Positions 22,770 through 35,629 of a stretch of 64,000 nt of DNA are shown piece by piece; the stretch's first letter is position 1, and every line of letters starts with the position of its first letter. The notes under the pieces were generated by a model. That model ran no database searches. It was given only the letters and a program-made list of their open reading frames with translations, and was not told the origin of the DNA. The stretch comes from Erinaceus europaeus (taxonomy: Eukaryota > Chordata > Mammalia > Eulipotyphla > Erinaceidae), in contig NC_080172.1 in assembly GCF_950295315.1 (NCBI RefSeq), positions 110,336,353-110,400,352 on the forward strand, read 5' to 3'. Made by a program: the position numbers and the translations under genes.

Positions 22770-22960
22770 ACGGGACATAGAGACTTTTATGTAGGAAGCA
22801 ATGTTTATTGTGTCGGCAGACCCAGCCAGCCTGGACTGGGCCCCACATGCAGTGGTGCTTGCTCTTGTATACAGTTATCAACCTTCTCACAGTAACTCAT
22901 AGCAGTAAGCTTAACAGGTGCCTTTTTCTTTTATGTGTACAGAGAGTACAACTTGTTTGT
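22770..22960 (-). repeat. Possible LTR remnant
   Basis: The reverse strand has AATAAACATTGCTTCC followed by sequence resembling an LTR 3' part. No clear ends or target-site duplication found. Confidence 0.3.
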
Positions 22961-24231
22961 GTTATCAGCAAACTCTTGGGCAGAAATAGCAGAATCTAAG
23001 GCCACCTACCAAGGCCACTTTGATGACAGCAGTAGAAAGCCCTGCTTATGCTGGGAGGAGGGTAAAGATTGTCACCAGCTGCATTTTTCTTTAAGAAGTT
23101 AACCCTTGCTTACCTCAAACCAGACTTATTTGTCCTAGGTATAGGCATTATGAAACTTAAAAGTAATACATCAAAGATAGTTGTGATAATTTCACTTTGC
23201 AGGTGAGGAAATTGAAGATCTAGTTTGGTTGCTGTAAACAAAGCTGTATGTGGTCAGATTCTCTATGCTAGCTCACCATAAGAGATTCTAACTCAGTGCT
23301 CTGTTGACAAACAAATGCATGTAAATACCAACATGCACTGTGGGTTACAGCTGTGCAAAACTTGTTGCTGTTTTCTGTCATGCTTGCTTTTCATAGTTGT
23401 CTTCCTTAATAAATTGCATAACTGAAAGAGAGCAGGACCGTGCCAGTTTTATCTTTACATTTTTATGTTCTAGCATTCAGAGTGTGTTTTATGTAAATAA
23501 CACTTTTAAACAAAACATAAGAGATAAGAGAGCCAAACGGCATTTTGAAGATGAGCAAACAAGTAAAAAGAGATGAGATGGCTTACTTGGGTTGTATATA
23601 TGACATACAGAGAGCTGGTATTGGAATTGGATCCTTACTTTGTTTAAGAACATTCTCCTGAGACTCAAAAGATTAGGATGAAATGAGAGAGAATATGGAA
23701 ATGAGTCCTACATGATGGTCACTAATTAATGCAAATCAAATATGTTTAGGTATAGTTCAAATCAGAACTGATAATCGGAAGATCTCTGTAAAGAAAATAT
23801 AGAGTAAATGAGTTGTCAGGAGACTATTAATGCCCAAACTTTGCAGAACACTGACTTGCCTTGACAGGCATGTTAGTTACTTTGAACCCTATTTCCTCAG
23901 TACTAAAATCAAGGGAGGTAGGTTCATGATCTTTGAACTTCCTCCCAGGTAAGACAGTATATGAATCATTGTATCCAATGAGTATTGATGGGTACTCTTA
24001 ACTTTTTTTTTTCATTTTGCATCTATCAGACCTGACTTTCATAATTTTATAATGGAGAAAAAGTAACAACTTTTTCTCTCAACTTTTTCACTTCTTTTCT
24101 GGGAACTTCGCCAGTGAGGAATAAACATCCTTTCCTGTCTCTCCCTAAATGAAGTAAATGGTCACAAATGACAGACTTTGTTCTTCATTTTGTTCTTTGA
24201 ATCTGTTCCTATTTGTTTGTGTGTATGTAAG

Positions 24232-24683
24232 GGTTTGACTTCACCAGAGCACCGTTTGAAACACTGGCATATGGTAGTGCAAGAGATTGAACCTAGGACT
24301 TCAGAGCATCAGGCTTAACAGTCCTTTTGCATAACTATTAAGCTATCTCCCAGGCCCTCTGGTCCTGTTTTTATTTCATTGCTTCATTGTGAGTTCATTG
24401 AAATGTAGTATACTCTTATCCCTGGTAGTATCGTTGTTAATGTAGCCTGGTTAAACAGCAAATAATGTTGTGGATGTAAGTTACTGCTTAAAGTTTTTAC
24501 ATGAACCAAAATTGGAATAAAAAATAAGTTGCTTTCAGTTTCTCTTGAGGATTTACTTATTTGTTAATAAAAATAGTCAGAAAGGGGGAGGAGAGAGACT
24601 CTACTCAGCTTATGCGGTGCCAGCAATAAAATTCAGCACCACTTAACCTGCACCTGTAACCAGCTGAGCCAACTACTTGGCTG
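24232..24683 (-). repeat. Two antisense SINEs (groups C and D)
   Basis: 24232-24357 is group C (ACCAGAGCACCG, GAGATTGAACCTAGGAC, AAGCTATCTCCCAGGCCC). 24553-24683 is a degraded group D copy (GGTGCCAGCAATAAAATTC). Confidence 0.6.
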
Positions 24684-25516
24684 TGCAGCTTTTGGTTTCT
24701 TTTAAATATGCCTTTCCCTTTTCAGACAGGCAATTTCTGTTAGCTGGAAGGAAAAAGACAACATGGAAAACTTTGAGCAACAAAATTAAAAGTAATTAAA
24801 AAAAAAAAAGCTCTAACTTTTTTACCCAGAGATAATTATTTGTATCTTTGTATTCCCTTTTTTTTTTTCCATTTTCATTTAAACATAATCTGAAAATAAA
24901 ACCCTTTATATAGTAACAGTAGAGTTGTATATCACTCAGTGGGACACAATAAAGTGCCTAAATAAGAAGAAACTTTCCCTTATTCCTTAGACTATTTAAA
25001 ATTCTCTTGTTTAGACACTGAGTTTAGCATCTTGAGCTTTCTGTTTCCTACAAGTTGGTTTAAAGCTCTGCTATTTGTAAGCATTGTTAGGGAATCTTTG
25101 CCAAGTACATATTACTGCCTTGTACATATTCCTAGAGTTAGAATTAATGAGTCATGGGAAGTCATTATGTTTCTTGTTACACAATTCCTGCCTTTCTATG
25201 AGGTTTCCATCTTATGGTTTACATCTGGATTGTTGTCAATGTTAGATTAGAAAAAAAAAATCTCTTGTCAGTTTAGGAGTTATTTGCTGTAGCATACTTT
25301 GTATTTAATGAAAATTAACACACGTGGTGAATAAACTGGAACATGATGCTACTATAACATGGCCCGCAACTTCATCTGTAGACTTCATCTCTTGAATACT
25401 GATTTGGTTCATGTAATGTGCTTCATGTATTTGAAACACATTTTTGTGATAATTTGAAAGAAACCTTGGTAATATTTGAAGATCTATTTTTATAAAGCCA
25501 TGAAAAGTTGTTAGGG

Positions 25517-25810
25517 GGTGAAGGTGGGTGGTGGCCCACACAGTAGAGTGCACACACCATGCATGGTGACCAGGTTGAAGCCCCAACCACTCCCAACCAG
25601 GGGAAGCTTCACATGCTGGAGAGCAGTGCTGCACTTATCTCGCTTTCTCTCCCTCTCACCCCACCCCATCTTTCATTTGCTCTCTCAGGCAGATGGGTGG
25701 GGGAAGGAAGGAGAAAATGGCTTCTAGGAGCAGTTGAATATTCATGTAGGCACCAAGCCACAATGGTAACACAGGTGGCAGAAATTAAATGAATGGATCA
25801 ACTAATTGAA
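25517..25810 (+). repeat. SINE (group B, long form)
   Basis: Head GGGTGGTGGCCCACACAGTAG, GTGACCAGGTTGAAGCCCC, 3' module (GGCTTCTAGGAGCAG) and A-rich tail. Confidence 0.75.
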
Positions 25811-25839
25811 GCTAAAAATAAAAAAAAAAAATCTTTTGG

Positions 25840-27050
25840 CAGCAGTGGAACTACACAGGTGCAAAATCTAAAACCATGGGTGTGGGTGGAACAGCATCCA
25901 CACTATCAGAACAAACAAGAGAGGCTTCTTTTTTCTTTCTAAGAAAAGTCATAGGCAGAAAACAAACAAAAAAGCAAAGACTAGCAAGTGAGTGAAGACG
26001 GGGCAAGGTGGAGATAGCTGAATTAAAGGAAAAGATGCTACATCCAGATGTCACAGCATATGTAGTAGTGCAGCCTAAGGAGACCGTCTCCTGTCATGTT
26101 TGGAATTTTGGGTGCAAATTGAAAAGGAATGGGAGTTGAAGTAGACAAGAGACCTTCAAAGAATTCACATCAGTTACAGATGCTGTTTCCCTGTAGCAGT
26201 TCCCTTCTCTTTTTAGCTAGAAACCTATGCACCACAGTTTGCAAGCCATAAGGCTCGATGGGGCTTTTCAGTAACTCCAGCTGCCCATAGTATTCTTTGA
26301 AGATAGCTGTACTGGAGTGAAAAGTGGTCTGGGGAAATAGCATAGTGCTTATGGAAAATTGTCTTCCATGCCTGAGGACCCAAGGTCCCAGGTTCAATCC
26401 GTAGTACCACCATAAGCCAGAACTGAATAGAGCTTTGGTAGGAGGGGAAAAAAAGAGGGGAGAAGGAGAAAAGAGAAAGAAAAGCTATCAGGTATGAAAA
26501 GACTCGGATCTGGATTTTCAAAGTAACAGCAAAGCAAGAGTCCTGGGTAGACACCAGACCAGGAAACTTAGTTGGTCTCTAGACCTGGGATAGCAGTTGG
26601 GTTGCCAATACTTAAAATACCCCAACACCAGCCACGTGGGACCCTAGAGAAATGCTTTCACAAAGATGTGTCTTCTGTGCTGCCCAGTAGAGAGGAAGGC
26701 CAAGAAAGAGCAGGTAAAAGCTGTGCCCTCTGGAGAACTGCCTCGCTCCAACCTGAGCTGCAGGGGAGGATCAGGCAGAGTGTTGTCATGGATTTTAATC
26801 AAGTTTCCTGACTGTATTTCCAGGATTCTTTCTCTGATAGATCCTCTGGGTTTGCTTCATTAGGTGTCTGTCTGGTGGTTTTATAGTTTCTGAGTGAGTC
26901 ATCAGGTTCTGCTTTGTATGTGAGTTGCAGGGACCAGGGAGAAATGCAAAGGTTTCTGTAGGGCCCCAGGTGGCTGGTGTTAGTGTTTGGTTAGTCAGAG
27001 AGTAACTAGCTTGTTGTTTATTAAGCAAAGTAGGATGTGTAATTGATTGT
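25840..27050 (-). repeat. Probable LINE 5'-region remnant with a group C SINE inside
   Basis: GTTCTGCTTTGTATGTGAGTT near 26907 recurs near 43759, so both belong to one repeat family, probably an antisense L1 5' region. A sense group C SINE occupies about 26325-26450 (CATGCCTGAGGACCC). Confidence 0.4.
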
Positions 27051-27151
27051 AATGTGCTTATAAAGAATTACTATTACATACAGTTTTCTTTTTATGTTCA
27101 ACATTGTACTGAATAGCCAGCTTTCCTAACTCCATTTTTTTGTTCCATTAG

Positions 27152-27452
27152 GGAGAATCTCGAAGTTTTCCATTTTCCGAGAATGTGAGCGCTGTGCAAA
27201 AATTAGACTTTTCAGATACGATGGTGCAACAGAAATTGGACGATATCAAAGATCGAATCAAGAGAGAAATAAGGAAAGAACTAAAAATCAAAGAAGGAGC
27301 TGAAAATTTAAGGAAGGTCACAACAGATAAAAAAAGTTTAGCTTATGTGGACAACATTTTGAAAAAATCCAATAAAAAATTAGAAGAGCTACACCATAAA
27401 CTACAGGAACTGAATGCACATATTGTTGTATCAGATCCTGAGGATGTCACAG
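27152..27452 (+). CDS. PKN2: PKN2 coding exon 2 (HR1a)
   Basis: Encodes residues 17-116 and the first base of codon 117. It starts GESRSFPFSENVSAVQKLDF and contains the whole first HR1 repeat, an antiparallel coiled coil that binds Rho-GTP (lysine/glutamate-rich KIKEGAENLRKV and LEELHHKLQELNAH). Acceptor TTCCATTAG, donor G/GTATGT, phase 1. Nearly identical to other mammalian PKN2 as I remember it, apart from conservative changes near the start. Confidence 0.97.
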
Positions 27453-28498
27453 GTATGTGTTTCACCTGATGTTTATATGTTTATATTAGTAAGAGGTGTA
27501 TCTTTCAAAAGTAATAAGCTTACTGACATACATAGTTTTTTAGCTTGTCTGAAAGTACAAGGACTGTATTTTCTTTTCCAGTTAAGGTCTTGTTTATAGT
27601 CTGTTCAGAAGGACAGTAAGCTGATGGATATGAAAATTAAAACACTTACTTAGGGATGAGTAACTGCTGTCTATTCTCTTATCTATGATAGGACAGTCGT
27701 TAGAATTATTTCCTAATATTAATATTTTATATTGAATCAGTCACATGCTGTTACCTGATTCCCTCTTGTGATCAGCAGCATGAGTCTGCCAAATGACTTA
27801 TGTTCTGTCACCAAAAGATATTTTTATTCTTTGCAAGTGTAATTAATCAAACCTGTTATCTTTACTCTTTGTGCACTAAGCAGCTGAATTAATGGCTAAA
27901 CTACCAGGCATATTGTTTAAAAAGAGAAATGTAAAGCAAAACACTACCTCTTCTCTTAAATATAGAAAACTAAAGGACAATTAATTTAACCTATGAAGCC
28001 AACCCAAGAACTTAATTTTTTAAACAATTTGGAATTGGCATGTGTTTATATTGGGAAAGTTTCAATGGTACAGAAAGTAAAAATAGAAAAACAGGCACCT
28101 CCACTCTTAAGACTTCTCTGAAGGTCTCATTTATCAACTGTTAGTTATATATCCTTCCAGAAGAGAAATCCTCTGTTTGTCTCAGTAGCCATCTAGCCAT
28201 ATGTACACATTCTTTCTGAAGCTTTCACTTACAAAGTCATGGTACGCTCTATGTAATGGGTTTTGTTTTTGCAAAGATGATGCTTTGTGCCAGGTATTTA
28301 ATCTCCACCTCTCAATTTCTTCATTTGCAAGCAAACAGTGAAACATACAGAATTATGTACCTAGTGTCAAAAAATTTTAAATGCCTATACAACTAAAAAG
28401 AAATATTAGGCACTAGAATGAAATTAAAATTGATAAAGGAAATGCATACGATTAACTAAAAGCCTCAAATTACCTAACTTAAAAGTAACTTAAGTTAG

Positions 28499-28885
28499 GG
28501 CCAGGTGTGGCACAGCCATTAAAGCACAAAAGTTTCCAAGTGTGAGGACCTAGGTTTAAGACCCCAGGACCCCCACCTGGAGAGTGGGAAGCTTCACAAG
28601 CAGTGAATGGTGCTGCCAGTGTCTAGTTCTCTCTTCATGCTCCCTCTCTTCCTAGTCCTCTTTGTTGAGCATAACTAAAAATAAATGCTTTTTAAAAAAA
28701 AAAAAAAGTTGCTTAAAATACTTCTGAGTTAAGTGTACTTGATGGAGTTCAGGAGGTGGCAGAGTGGATAAGTCATTGGACCCGAGTTCAGTCCCCAGCA
28801 ACACATGCACCAGAGTGATTCTCTGGTTCTCTTTCTCTCACTCCTCCCTTTCATTAATAAATAAATGAAATATTTTTAAAAAATA
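28499..28885 (+). repeat. Two sense SINEs (groups B and D)
   Basis: 28499-28707 is group B (GGGCCAGGTGTGGCACAGCC). 28740-28885 is group D (CAGGAGGTGGCAGAGTGG, ATTAATAAATAAATGAAAT tail). Confidence 0.75.
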
Positions 28886-29439
28886 AGTATACTTGATAGA
28901 ACTCGTTTTAATGCATCACTTAACCAGAAAGATCTGGGACTTAACACAAGGATTTCATGTGGATACTGTAAAAATAATTCAATCTTAAATATGAAAGAGA
29001 ATTCAGCTTTCTTATTTTTGAGCTAAAATAATCTCAGCGATATAAATTAATTTTCTTAGAGTCACAAAGCCAGCTAAAGAATTCTTTGTCTTCACATCTA
29101 CTACTCTCTTATTCACACATGCAATAATTACACTATCAGTAGAAATTTTGTTTTATGAAAATTTTTTTTTAGTAATATATAAAATCAGAAATAGCCTATT
29201 CTGTTGGGACACTGCCAGGCTCTGCATGGTTTACCTATTACGTCTTTTAGTAGAGGTCTAAAATAAGAAATGATGCTGGAACTTTGCTGTCTTACTTACA
29301 GCAGATTATCTTCCTCACAAAATACTAATGGCTGCCTTGTAATTATAATAGAAACAATATAGAAAAGCTTGGTTTGGTTTGGGTTTTGTTTTTTTTAGTC
29401 ACACACACAGCACATTTGGTTTCCCAGTCTCTTAGGACA

Positions 29440-29650
29440 TTACCTCTTACTGAAGTATTAATCACATATGACAAAATGCACATATTTAAGTATATGAATT
29501 GATGAGTTTAGACAAATACATATTTCCAGGTAGTCACTGATACATTCTAATGGTTCTCTCATATATATGCTTTCTAGTCAGTCACCACCCTGCAGGCCTG
29601 GTCTTGGGCAGCTGCTGTTCTGCCTCCTTTGGGGTTGTTGGAGAAGTCAT
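29440..29650 (-). repeat. Old L1 3'-end remnant (antisense)
   Basis: TGACAAAATGCACATATTTAA and the following bases resemble antisense L1M 3' ends. Degenerate. Confidence 0.45.
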
Positions 29651-30117
29651 AACCCAATTTTGCATAGAAAGACATAGAAACAGTAAATCATGACTCGTTC
29701 TGACAGTCCATTATCATCACTTTGAGTTATATTTGTCTCTCATAGCATTTCATAGAAAGAAAATTGCCATCTAAGTTCTATCAGATTCCTGTTCTCCTTC
29801 AAAACTCTTTTTAGATAATACTATGCAGTCATTCCTGGCTCTTTGCTTATCTTCTTTCTTCTTCTTTGCCCTCATTGTTGCAGTTTTTTATGGTAAATGC
29901 TTTAACCATATACTAAACTACATGGTAAGGACATGTCTTCATCTATTTTTTAAGACATATTCCAGAGCCTGGTACATAGTAGGTACTTAGTTGTGGATAT
30001 TATATGCATCCAAATAAAAAACCCAGTAGATGGAAATTATTAGTTCTTATAATTAATATGAAAACATCATTTATTGAGTATTTTATACATTTAATAAACT
30101 AAGGGGTAGAACTTAAA

Positions 30118-30312
30118 GTTTTTTTTTAATATTTTTATTTATTATTGGAAAGAGATGGAGAAATTGAAGGAGATAGTGAGGGAAAGAGATAGCTGCAACT
30201 CGCTTCACCACTTGTGTAGCTTCCCCTCTGCAGATGGGGACCAGGGGCTTGAACCTGCATCCTTGTGCACTGTAATGTGTGCACTTAACCAGGTGCGCCA
30301 CTGCCTGGCCGC
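30118..30312 (-). repeat. SINE (group B)
   Basis: Antisense with TTTATTTATTATTGG tail, GGGGCTTGAACCTGCATCC and CACTGCCTGGCC head. Confidence 0.85.
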
Positions 30313-30415
30313 TTAAATAAAAGTTTTAAGGTAATTTGTTGACTGATAATTTTGGTATTGACTTTTCAGATAATTTCAGGGGAAACAATATATGAAATAC
30401 AAGTTTTTATTGTGG

Positions 30416-30596
30416 CTTTTTTTTTTTTTTTTTTTTTAAATTCCCTCTCTTCCCATCACTGAGGTTACAGTGCTCCAGGCTGACTTTTTCATATAGAAAG
30501 ATTAAACCTCCTTCAGTGTAGTGGAATCCAAGCTTGGACCTAGCTGTGTGCATAGCAAAGCAGGTACACTATCCAGGTCAGCTGTTTTGTTGGACC
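30416..30596 (-). repeat. SINE (group F)
   Basis: T-run then CACTGAGGTTACAGTGCTCC and GCTTGGACCTAGCTGTGTG. Same family as 18830-18980. Confidence 0.55.
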
Positions 30597-30799
30597 TCCA
30601 CTGTGATTTATCAGTGCTTCAGTTTATCAAAATTTGAACTTATTAAAAGCTTCTCTTTGTGTTAATGTCATTCTCACAGCTTGGTAATGAAGTGTTTCTA
30701 TTGCTGTTTGGTTTTGTTTTGTTTTCACTCCTTATTGACTGGAAACACGAAATGCAACAATATAGAAGAGTTAAGAGTTAAGGGATAGTTTAGGTTAGG

Positions 30800-30995
30800 G
30801 GTCCATTGATGGAGGGCCCAGTAGAACACATGCTTTGTCATGGTTGAGGACTTGTAAATTTGAGCCTCCACGCCACTTGGGAGCTTCGTGAATGACATAG
30901 GGAGAGCTCCAGGGATAATGGAGTAGTGCTGTGGTATCTTTCCTCTCAGTCTGTCACTTTCTCCTCTTTGACTCAGAAAAGTGAAGAGTAGAAAA
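30800..30995 (+). repeat. SINE (old, group B/E)
   Basis: GGAGGGCCCAGTAGAACACA head and GTAAATTTGAGCCTCC box-B-like sequence. Confidence 0.5.
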
Positions 30996-31224
30996 TTAGA
31001 CTGAGGAGGCCACTAGTAACAGGAGTAAAGCCCTGGTTTAATTCCCTGAGACCACACTTGAAAAAGCAAATAGCTTGCCATCAGATTTGGTTTTACACTG
31101 GATACTGATGGAGAATTACTTCTTTTAGGTTAGGTCTGACAAGATTCAAGGATAGTACATAGTTTCAGTTTTCTTTCTTTCTTCTTTTCCTCTAGGGTTA
31201 TCATTGAGCAAATCCACTTCTCCT

Positions 31225-31607
31225 GGAGGCCATTTTTCCCCTTTTGTTGCCCTTGTTGTAGTTGTTATTGTTGTCATAGCTGTTGTTATTGTTGTATAGG
31301 ACAGAGAGAAATCAAGAGAGGAGGGGAAGACAGAGGAAAGATAAACACCTGTAGACCTGCTTCAGTGCTTGTGAAGCGAACCCCTGCAGGTGGGGAGCTG
31401 GGGACACAAACCGGGACCCTTACACCCGTCCTTGTGCTTTGCACCACGTGCATTTAACCCGCTGCGCTACCATCCAGCCCATTTCAGTTTTCCCTTCAAT
31501 TTTTATTATTTTTTAACTGATAGGACAGAGCAATTCAGAGGGGAGGGGAGACAGAGAAGGAGAAAGAGATGCACCTGCAGCACTGCTTTGCCACTCGTAA
31601 AGCTTTC
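31225..31607 (-). repeat. Two antisense SINEs (groups A and B)
   Basis: 31225-31481 is group A (TTTTGTTGCCCTTGTTGTAG tail, CCGCTGCGCTACCATCC head). 31500-31607 is a head-less group B piece. Confidence 0.8.
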
Positions 31608-31799
31608 CAAAGTTTGTGAATTAGTAGCAGAAATGTTGGGCAAATTGCTGGTATCTTGTGTGTATATAAGCAGAATGAGAAACTCAAAAGAATGCATGAA
31701 GTAGGTTTTCATCATATAACTGATTATTCTGTAAGTAGTTAGGAGCTATGTCTTTAACTTACCTCTGCAAAAATTAACTATCTCTCCAGTCTTTTTAAT

Positions 31800-32185
31800 T
31801 TTTTTTTTAATCGGGGGATTAATGGTTTCCAGTACAGTCTTTAACACATAGGAACAATGTTTCATCCTCCCTTGATTGATGTCTAGAAGACACAACAGGA
31901 TTCCAGTGTCCTTTCATCCTATCCCATTCCCTCCTTCCCTTTGATGCAGTGTAACACATTTTAGCTTTCGAGGTTTTTTTGTTTGTTTGTTTGTTTTTAT
32001 ATTTTACTTACTTGATGGAACAGAGAGAAATTGAGAAAGGGAAGATAGATTTGAGGAGAGAAACAGAGAGACATCTACAGCAGTGCTTCACCACTTGTGA
32101 AGCTTTTCCCCCTGCAGGTGGGGACAGGGGTTTGAACCTGGGTCATCGTGCATGGTAATATAGGCACTTAACCACCACCCGGCCC
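31800..32185 (-). repeat. LINE tail then SINE (group B), both antisense
   Basis: 31800-31975 is a LINE 3'-end relative of the 48668 insertion (GGGGGATTAATGGTTTCCAG). 31983-32185 is a group B SINE (TTTTACTTACTTGATGG, GGGTTTGAACCTGGG). Confidence 0.6.
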
Positions 32186-32973
32186 AGCTCTCAAGTTTTT
32201 GTTTTTTGGTTTTTTTATTCCTGTTTTGAAATATATTTGTCTTTGGCATGCTAGGCCAAGACAACAGCCTCCCTCGAATAGCGATGGGCTGGTCTTCTGT
32301 CAAGGTATATGACTCCCTGAGCTTCCCTGCCAGAACTTCCAAACCAGCTCTCAAATTACTCAGCCTCTTCATGCTTAAGATTTCTTATTTGTAAAATGGT
32401 TTTCTATCCCAGCCTTTGTGAGCTGTTTTGAAGATTAAGTAGCAGAAGTACCTGCTACTTACTGGAGCTCAGACTGGTAATTGTATTGAGCCCTAAAGAT
32501 TCACCTAATAGAATGCTTGACATTATACAGTCTTTATCTCTACAATGACCTCCAATTTGTGGTGAGAAAAGCAACACAGAGATGTTAACTAATTATATGA
32601 TCAAATAAACACAACATGTGACAGCACCAGGACTTGAAAACCTAGGCTTTCTGACCCCAGGAGTCCAGACTGTTAGCAGTTCTGTTTGTCTTGGGTTATT
32701 AACCTCCAGTTAAAATCATTTGGTATGAATACATACTATTCCAGAAAAACAATGTTGGTTGTTACAGTATATTACAAATTCACAGGCTGTTAGAGTCAGT
32801 ATTTCAGTGGCATATGCTTTGTATGTTTCTAGAGACAATGAATTTTATTGTTACCTTACTCAAAAATGTAAGAATTTTCTGTTTATCCTGTGATTAGAAA
32901 AAAGAAAAAAAAAATCTTTGCTCTATCTTCACTCATTGGTTCTAGTTGGTGATTTTGAATTTTTTTCATATAC

Positions 32974-33407
32974 TGTTGTTTTCGACGGGTTATGTTGTTT
33001 TCGCCGGGCTGGCTTCGATCAGGGACTCATATACTCAGATACTGCTGGGTTGTACGCAGTATCTCTTTATTCATGCAGGAAGCAGCACAATCTAAGACGA
33101 GCTAAGCTAAACTCAAGGTACCCTAAAACTCACAATGCTGTCTTTATATATACTTGCCAAGTAGGGTGGAAACAGGATGTGACACAGAGAGGGTGGAGAG
33201 AAAAGTGACTGGTGAAAATCAGAGTGTGACAAAGAGGGGGCAGAGCAGGTGAGAATCCTATCACTGAACCACAAATGCCCTGGAGGGAGGGTGGAACTTG
33301 TTAACAGTGATTATGTAAATAGAATGAAGTGGTTATGTAAATAGAATAGTGTTAAGCAGGGGGGATTTAAACCAAATGAAACAGAAAGGGTCTCATGCAT
33401 ACCAACA
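32974..33407 (-). mobile_element. Solo LTR of an endogenous retrovirus
   Basis: A 434-bp element with TGTTG...CAACA ends and a perfect 6-bp target-site duplication ATATAC (32968-32973 and 33408-33413). On the reverse strand there is a TATA box (TATATAAA, 33143-33150), then AATAAA (33066-33071) about 75 nt downstream, then about 90 nt to the end: the U3-R-U5 order of an LTR. No internal retroviral genes are next to it, so it is a solo LTR. Six-base duplications are typical of class II (betaretrovirus-like) ERVs; family not recognised. Confidence 0.8.
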
Positions 33408-35206
33408 ATATACTTTTGGCCATCTGATTATCCTTTTTGGTGGCAATTCTATCCATGCCCTTCTCCCCTGCCACCCCCTTTTTATCCCATTATTTGATAT
33501 TTTTATTGCTAATTTTTTGAGTTATTTATATATTTTAGTTATTGACCTGATATATAGTGTCAGTAAGTAGGGCATCTTTCTAATTTTTTGAGAATATAAA
33601 AACGAACTCACCACCAAAGTTCTGTTTCCATATCCCAGTGATAATAACCACCATAGTTTTCAGTCTTAGAGATAAGTTGGCTACTTTTTTTTTTTTTTTT
33701 ACAAGTTAATGAATTTCAATTTTTTGTTTTCTTCATGTGAGCCAAACTATCCAATACCTGCATTTTACCCCCATCATTTCTAAAATCACCTTTTGTAATA
33801 GATCACTTAAGATTTGTGGAATTTGGTTATAAAAGAATTACCTTTCTTGAAAGCTAGTAACCACTCTGCTTGCTTCCTGATGTAAATGTAGATAAAATCA
33901 GTTTCAAAGATTATTTTGGAGGCTGATGTGCACACACGCATGTATTACGGAAGTTACACGGTTACTTATATAATTATATACATACTTGGAATCTAGTATA
34001 ATTATTTACAAGACTTTATATGGCATAGCACAATAATTAATAAGGTAGACTTGGGGATGGAACTGACTGACTAGCTATATAACCGTGGGCGAGTGTCTTA
34101 CCGCTGCCTTGGATTCCATTTCTGTCTTATGAGCGTAATACTTATTATAAAGCCATTTATGAGAAATACTGAGTTTATGAAGCAATTAGATCAAGACTTA
34201 TACCTTATAAAAGCAGTATGTAAATGGCACAGTAGTTTTTTTATGTCAGTAGCATACTATCTGCTATTTTTGTAATTTAACAATTATGTTTAAATATTTT
34301 GGAACCAGGGATTTTTTTTTTGAAGGAATGTAAAAACCAAATATGAGACATCCATAAAAAATGAGTCATAGCATCTCTTATGGGGAGGAGAAAAGGGAAC
34401 CCTGAAACACTGACATTAATCAACAGTTTAGGCAGTTTTCTAGTAACTACCACGTTACTTAAAACTAAATGGGACCAATACCCTAATCTATTTTTCAATA
34501 AGCAAGGGTCATGAGGTACATAAAACAAAAAGCAATGAACTTGAATTTTAGTATGAAGAACTTCAGTTACATGTTAGAATCATTGAAATTGTTTCCACAA
34601 TAAAGGATTACCCAGAATAATTAAATGCTTCTAGTTGAAGTTTTTATTTTATTCAAATAGAAATCTGAGCTTTTTTAATCTTCCTACAGCCCCTACCATC
34701 AGTATTATGTTATTTGAAATGATTTTCATTGAGTGAACATTTGTATAGTAGAAAACAAAATGTGAAGACTTTTCATATGTATTCTTATTACATTTAGCAT
34801 TGTATTCAAAGTGCCCTTAGTTCTATTGAAAAGAATTGCCCTCGTGGAATTTCTAAATTGTTTAAATGTGTTTTGTCTACTAATCAGTTAAATTATTTGT
34901 AGAAATTTTAGTTGGTTAATTAGATTAGTTAACGATTTGATTTTAAAAAATAACAGTGTTGGAAAAACTGTGGGTAATAAGTTGATTCAAATTCATATCC
35001 AATCTAATCATTTCGTTAATATCCCTGGCAGGTAGGTGCTCGCAAAACTCCTTGAATATTTTCTTGAACTACTGTATTATTATTATTATTATCAGTAACT
35101 GTAAGAAAATTTTACTTAAGTAATCTTAAAATTGATTTCAAATTTTCCATTTCTTTGTTTTTTTAAAAATATGAGAAAGTAAGTAATTTTAGTATACTAC
35201 TTACAG

Positions 35207-35361
35207 ACTGCCCAAGGACTCCAGATACTCCCAGCAGTGACCCTCGTTGTTCCACTAGCAATAACAGATTGATAGCTTTACAGAAACAATTGGATATAGA
35301 GCTTAAAGTGAAACAAGGTGCAGAAAACATGATACAGATGTATTCAAATGGATCTTCAAAG
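35207..35361 (+). CDS. PKN2: PKN2 coding exon 3 (linker and HR1b start)
   Basis: Completes codon 117 and encodes to residue 168. The proline-rich [19 protein letters not shown] linker leads into the first helix of HR1b ([18 protein letters not shown]). Acceptor CTTACAG, donor AAAG/GTAAGT, phase 1 to 0. Much of the HR1b start mirrors the HR1a motif. Confidence 0.97.
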
Positions 35362-35629
35362 GTAAGTGCAGTAAATAAAGTTAAGTGTATACTGCCCATT
35401 CTTATTATCTGTAGGCTCTTTGTGCATTCACAGTACCTGAAAAAAATTAGTTATAACCCCACATTGTTCACTTGTGATTTTTCAGTCATTTGGTGATAAT
35501 ACAAAGAGAAAGTATCTGATGAACATGTTTACAGCTGAGACGCATACATGAAAAGCACACAGACTACTTCTGAGCCACCTCACTGACCCACAGAATTGTT
35601 TTTAAAATGATATTTTGAGAATTTCTGGT

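Larger units (their letters stand above)
1593..27151 (+). other. PKN2: Intron 1 of PKN2 (25.6 kb)
   Basis: Donor GTAAGG, acceptor TTCCATTAG. It contains most of the SINE, LINE and Vingi insertions listed separately. Stretches where I recognise nothing: about 2540-4270, 8060-9180, 10600-11195, 12240-12940, 13830-14450, 16620-18830, 18985-19860, 21350-22195, 22990-24230 and 24690-25515. The first of these, nearest the promoter, is the most likely place for an intronic enhancer, but no specific element is visible. Confidence 0.9.
27453..35206 (+). other. PKN2: Intron 2 of PKN2 (7.8 kb)
   Basis: Donor GTATGT, acceptor CTTACAG. Holds SINEs, an L1 remnant and a solo LTR. No feature recognised in about 27460-28495, 28890-29435, 29650-30115, 32190-32970 and 33420-35200. 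Confidence 0.9.
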
